NCBI RefSeq assembly: GCF_021608265.1
Contig: NZ_JAKIHP010000010.1
Location: 1 to 41,086, forward strand
Source: Flavobacterium wongokense
GTDB taxonomy: Bacteria; Bacteroidota; Bacteroidia; Flavobacteriales; Flavobacteriaceae
DNA: 41,086 bases
Reading direction: 5' to 3'
Positions 39,401-41,086 of the stretch are shown piece after piece (the stretch's first letter is position 1; every line of letters begins with the position of its first letter). The translations under genes and the position numbers were made by a program. Below the pieces are notes generated by a model that searched no databases, was not told where the DNA came from, and saw nothing but the letters and a program-made list of their open reading frames with translations.

Positions 39401-41086
39401 ACAACATTGGCAAACCCTTCTGCAATTGCTACAGCAGGAACTTATTATATCAAGAGCACTTTGGGAGTTTGTTTTGACATCGAACCAGTAACGGTAACCA
39501 TAAGCCCAACACCATCATTGACAATAACAAATCCGGCTGCGGTTTGTTCACCAGGTACCGTTGATATTACTTTACCGGCTGTTACTGCTGGAAGTACAGG
39601 AGCAGGAACATTAAGCTATTGGACAAATGCCACTGCAACTACAGCATTAGCGAATCCAGCTGCTGTTGGTGTAGGCGGAACCTATTACATAAAGAGTACA
39701 GTTGGATCTTGTTCGGATATTGAACCGGTGACAGTCACCATTAATCCGACACCATCATTAACTATTACAAATCCGGCAGCAGTTTGTTCGCCAAATACAG
39801 TCAACATTACTTTACCGGCAGTTACCGCGGGAAGTACTGGTGGAGGAACATTAACATATTGGACAAATGCGGCAGCTACGACTGGCTTGGCAAATCCAGC
39901 AGCAGTTGCTGTAGGTGGGACTTATTATATTAAAAGTACATTAGGTTCATGTTCTGATATCGAACCTGTAAGTGTTGTAATAAATACGACTCCGGTTTTA
40001 AGCATTACCAATCCGGCTGCTGTCTGTGCACCAAATGTAGTTGATATTACTGCAGCTGCAGTTACCGCTGGAAGCACAGGTGGAGGAACGTTAAGCTATT
40101 GGACAAATGCTACTGCTACAACTGCATTGGCTAATCCATCTGCTGTTGCCATAGGAGGTACTTATTATATCAAGAGTACTTTAGGAAGCTGTTCCGATAT
40201 TGATCCGGTAACAGTCACTATTAATCCAACACCATCACTAACAATAACAAATCCGGCTGCGGTTTGTGCGCCAATTACCGTTGACATCACAGCTCCTGCA
40301 GTTACCGCAGGAAGTACAGGAGGAGGAACATTGAGTTATTGGAGCAATGCAATAGCAACTGTTGCCTTAACCAATCCGAATGCTATCGCCACAAGCGGAA
40401 CTTATTATATTAAGAGCACATTGGGTTCTTGTTCTGATATCGAATCAGTAGTTGTTACCATTAATAACCCGAATCTTGTAATCACAAATCCACCGGCAGT
40501 TTGTTCGCCGGATACTGTTAACATTACGTCATCGGCTGTCACTGTAGGAAGTACAGGTGGTGGATTACTGAGTTACTGGACAGATGCTGCAGCTACAATA
40601 CCTTTGGCAAATCCAAATGCGGTTGCGGTGGGAGGAACTTATTATATTAAAAGTACTGTTGGGACTTGTTTCGATATTGAAGCCGTAGTGGTTAGCATTA
40701 ATGCCAATTTTACTGTGACTATTCCTCAGCCATTGCAAAGATGTGATCCCAACAATGATGGTTTTGAAACATTTGACTTAACACAGGTTATCAATACAAT
40801 TACAGGTGGAAATACAACTTATACCGTGACATTCCATGAAACACCGGATGATGCGAATATTGGAGGAACCTCTATTCCGGTTCCGGCGAGTTATGATAAT
40901 ATCAATCCTTGGACACAGACAATTTACATTAGGGTAACTTCTACTACTTCTACCTGTTTCCAAATTATCCCGTTCCAGCTAATCGTCAACCGAACCCCAG
41001 AGGCTACAGAGCCTGCAGACTACCCGCTCTGCGATACCACAGGTGCGGTGCATTTCGAGGCCTTCAACCTGACGACAAGGATTCCT
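36413..41086 (+). CDS. Giant repetitive secreted adhesin-like protein, N-terminal part (runs off right edge)
   Basis: An open frame from the ATG at 36413 runs to the window edge with no stop, 1,558 codons. A signal peptide comes first (LLFVVIALISLQSYSQ). Then follows a carbohydrate-binding-like domain (LLVNGGFESGG; FAIDNLSLVDI, about 27-205). A lamin-tail-like domain is next (DLFISEVTDESTGALSYIEI, about 245-410), then Ig-like segments (ITINAIAPLAAPTVAPVTYC) and ten 80-residue repeats. After them the sequence becomes unique again (QRCDPNNDGFETFDLTQV), a pattern common before the C-terminal sorting domain of flavobacterial T9SS type B proteins. The C-terminus is outside the window. Probable surface adhesin or secreted glycan-binding protein. 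Confidence 0.88.
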   Translation, partial: MKIFTFIHKLLFVVIALISLQSYSQNLLVNGGFESGGVGVGFTTNYTLPIAPGNSNAGNYNIITDAFTMNTANFGHAGDYPTGSGRMMVVDGSGSASTKVWELLNGNTIGVISGRTYEFTYYIRSISSQNNVSNSAIIDVNTNGTTTIPQLMSGPSICPIGNPSAWTKVVYRWTATTTNAQIYLTDSQTFGTPAGNDFAIDNLSLVDIASICQTPVATVTQPTCPTPTGTAVFTSPLNTNPAPLVPTDLFISEVTDESTGALSYIEIYNGTGAPKNLTNYKLKIYNNGNPGPSLNCDIPLLGILANNDVFVVSVGNVTNQGGVIPDMVVNLCPGFNTNDNVRLTTSADVLIDLWGRTDGVDFTPSNQDGYTYRRLANVIHPSTVWNPADWTALDPQDYTDIGNYVMTIYEYSLNSTTYQSSPTFSGLPPNTTYNNATIRDVISGCVSVPITITINAIAPLAAPTVAPVTYCQNATATPLTATPLTGATLNWYTVPAPGGTASATAPTPLTTGAVGSVVHYYVSQTIGTCESPRADIAVSIVNNTPTAAPFLFCDGANTTTTSVAFDFNNVGQTNFTYSYSIEGGPPVTGTHVSPSHFDVPVTAPGQQVTFTITWNGVCTPSLTRTCYASCVTTPVLSIHNPAAVCAPNTVDITAAAVTAGSTGGGTLTYWTDLAATVPLANPATIAVGGTYYIKSALGACDDIDPVVVTINTPPSLTITNPTGVCSPNTVNITAAAVTAGSTGGGTLTYWTDPAATTALANPSAVAVSGTYYIKSTAGNCTDIEPVSVTIFTTPALTITNPAAACSPGTVDITLPAVTAGSTGGGTLTYWTNAAATTTLANPTAVAVSGTYYIKSTLGTCTDIKPVAVTITTTPSLTITNPAAVCAPNTINITLPAVTAGSTGGGTLSYWTNATATTALANPTAVATAGTYYIKSTVGTCTDIEPVTITINPTPSLTITNPAAVCSPNTVNITLPAVTAGSTGGGTLTYWNNAAATTTLANPSAIATAGTYYIKSTLGVCFDIEPVTVTISPTPSLTITNPAAVCSPGTVDITLPAVTAGSTGAGTLSYWTNATATTALANPAAVGVGGTYYIKSTVGSCSDIEPVTVTINPTPSLTITNPAAVCSPNTVNITLPAVTAGSTGGGTLTYWTNAAATTGLANPAAVAVGGTYYIKSTLGSCSDIEPVSVVINTTPVLSITNPAAVCAPNVVDITAAAVTAGSTGGGTLSYWTNATATTALANPSAVAIGGTYYIKSTLGSCSDIDPVTVTINPTPSLTITNPAAVCAPITVDITAPAVTAGSTGGGTLSYWSNAIATVALTNPNAIATSGTYYIKSTLGSCSDIESVVVTINNPNLVITNPPAVCSPDTVNITSSAVTVGSTGGGLLSYWTDAAATIPLANPNAVAVGGTYYIKSTVGTCFDIEAVVVSINANFTVTIPQPLQRCDPNNDGFETFDLTQVINTITGGNTTYTVTFHETPDDANIGGTSIPVPASYDNINPWTQTIYIRVTSTTSTCFQIIPFQLIVNRTPEATEPADYPLCDTTGAVHFEAFNLTTRIP
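38318..40717 (+). repeat. Ten 240-bp tandem coding repeats (80-aa Ig-like units)
   Basis: Unit starts (ttaactattacaaatcc or a variant) fall at 38318, 38558, 38798, 39038, 39278, 39518, 39758, 39998, 40238 and 40478, exactly 240 bases apart. Each unit encodes ITNPAAVCxPxTVxIT, AVTAGSTGGGTLxYW, and GTYYIKSTxGxC. Two cysteines per unit could form a disulfide. DNA identity between units is clearly lower than in the 270-bp array at the left end, while length is strictly kept. Confidence 0.94.

Noticed and set aside
1..41086. Prophage, insertion sequence, toxin-antitoxin or defence island
   Set aside because: I looked for transposase, integrase, restriction, CBASS, retron and abortive-infection motifs in all long frames and found none.

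Overview
The window reads as chromosomal DNA of a member of the Bacteroidota, almost certainly a Flavobacterium-like member of the Flavobacteriaceae. This rests on four things: secreted proteins ending in type IX secretion (T9SS) sorting domains, promoters of the TAnnTTTG type, AT-rich leaders without clear Shine-Dalgarno sequences, and flavobacterial versions of DnaX, phosphoenolpyruvate carboxylase and arginine decarboxylase. I see no prophage, insertion sequence, CRISPR array, tRNA or 16S/23S rRNA gene. Most of it is ordinary housekeeping DNA. The unusual parts are the two ends and some intergenic elements.

Layout. 1-5810 (minus) is the N-terminal part of a giant repetitive secreted protein that runs off the left edge; a small secreted protein of unknown function (5832-6365) lies just upstream of it. 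6366-7058 is an AT-rich leader and intergenic region with a hairpin and a doubtful 32-aa ORF. 7059-10593 (plus) is a polyphosphate cluster: sixA, ppk1, ppx. 10597-12345 (minus) is dnaX. 12469-14394 (minus) holds a topoisomerase IB flanked by two paralogous small proteins. 14508-14805 (plus) is RNase P RNA. 14963-16332 (minus) is rsmD plus a DUF3822 gene. 16455-17876 (plus) is a RecD-like helicase. 17881-19218 (minus) is a PNGase F-like secreted glycoamidase with a T9SS tail. 19373-22211 (plus) carries a TPR protein, an EamA transporter and kdsB. 22203-22865 (minus) is a spermidine-synthase-fold protein. 22926-27825 (plus) carries an acyltransferase, an M14 peptidase-like protein, an Lrp/AsnC regulator and ppc. 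27822-29964 (minus) has an RCC1-repeat T9SS protein and a TMEM175-type channel. 30026-30544 (plus) is a DinB-fold protein. 30665-35002 (minus) runs aroB, a 59-aa ORF, speA, a deoxyhypusine-synthase-like gene and an acidic-tail protein. 35092-36267 (plus) is proline dehydrogenase. 36413-41086 (plus) is the N-terminal part of a second giant repetitive secreted protein that runs off the right edge.

How genes work together. sixA-ppk1-ppx form a tight unit that makes and degrades polyphosphate. speA and the deoxyhypusine-synthase-like gene point to polyamine synthesis from arginine, with no agmatinase gene between them. Four secreted proteins, two of them very large, are probable T9SS clients. Only two of the four show a sorting domain inside the window.

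I did not find a clearly new multi-gene system. The best leads are: (1) higher-order two-unit periodicity in the repeat arrays of the left adhesin; (2) a 79-88 bp intergenic repeat family and a separate palindromic element; (3) a PNGase F homologue with conserved active-site residues; (4) a deoxyhypusine-synthase homologue missing the His-His of the eukaryotic enzyme; (5) an unnamed 59-aa gene and other genes whose promoters sit almost on the start codon; and (6) a small secreted partner gene next to the left giant protein.
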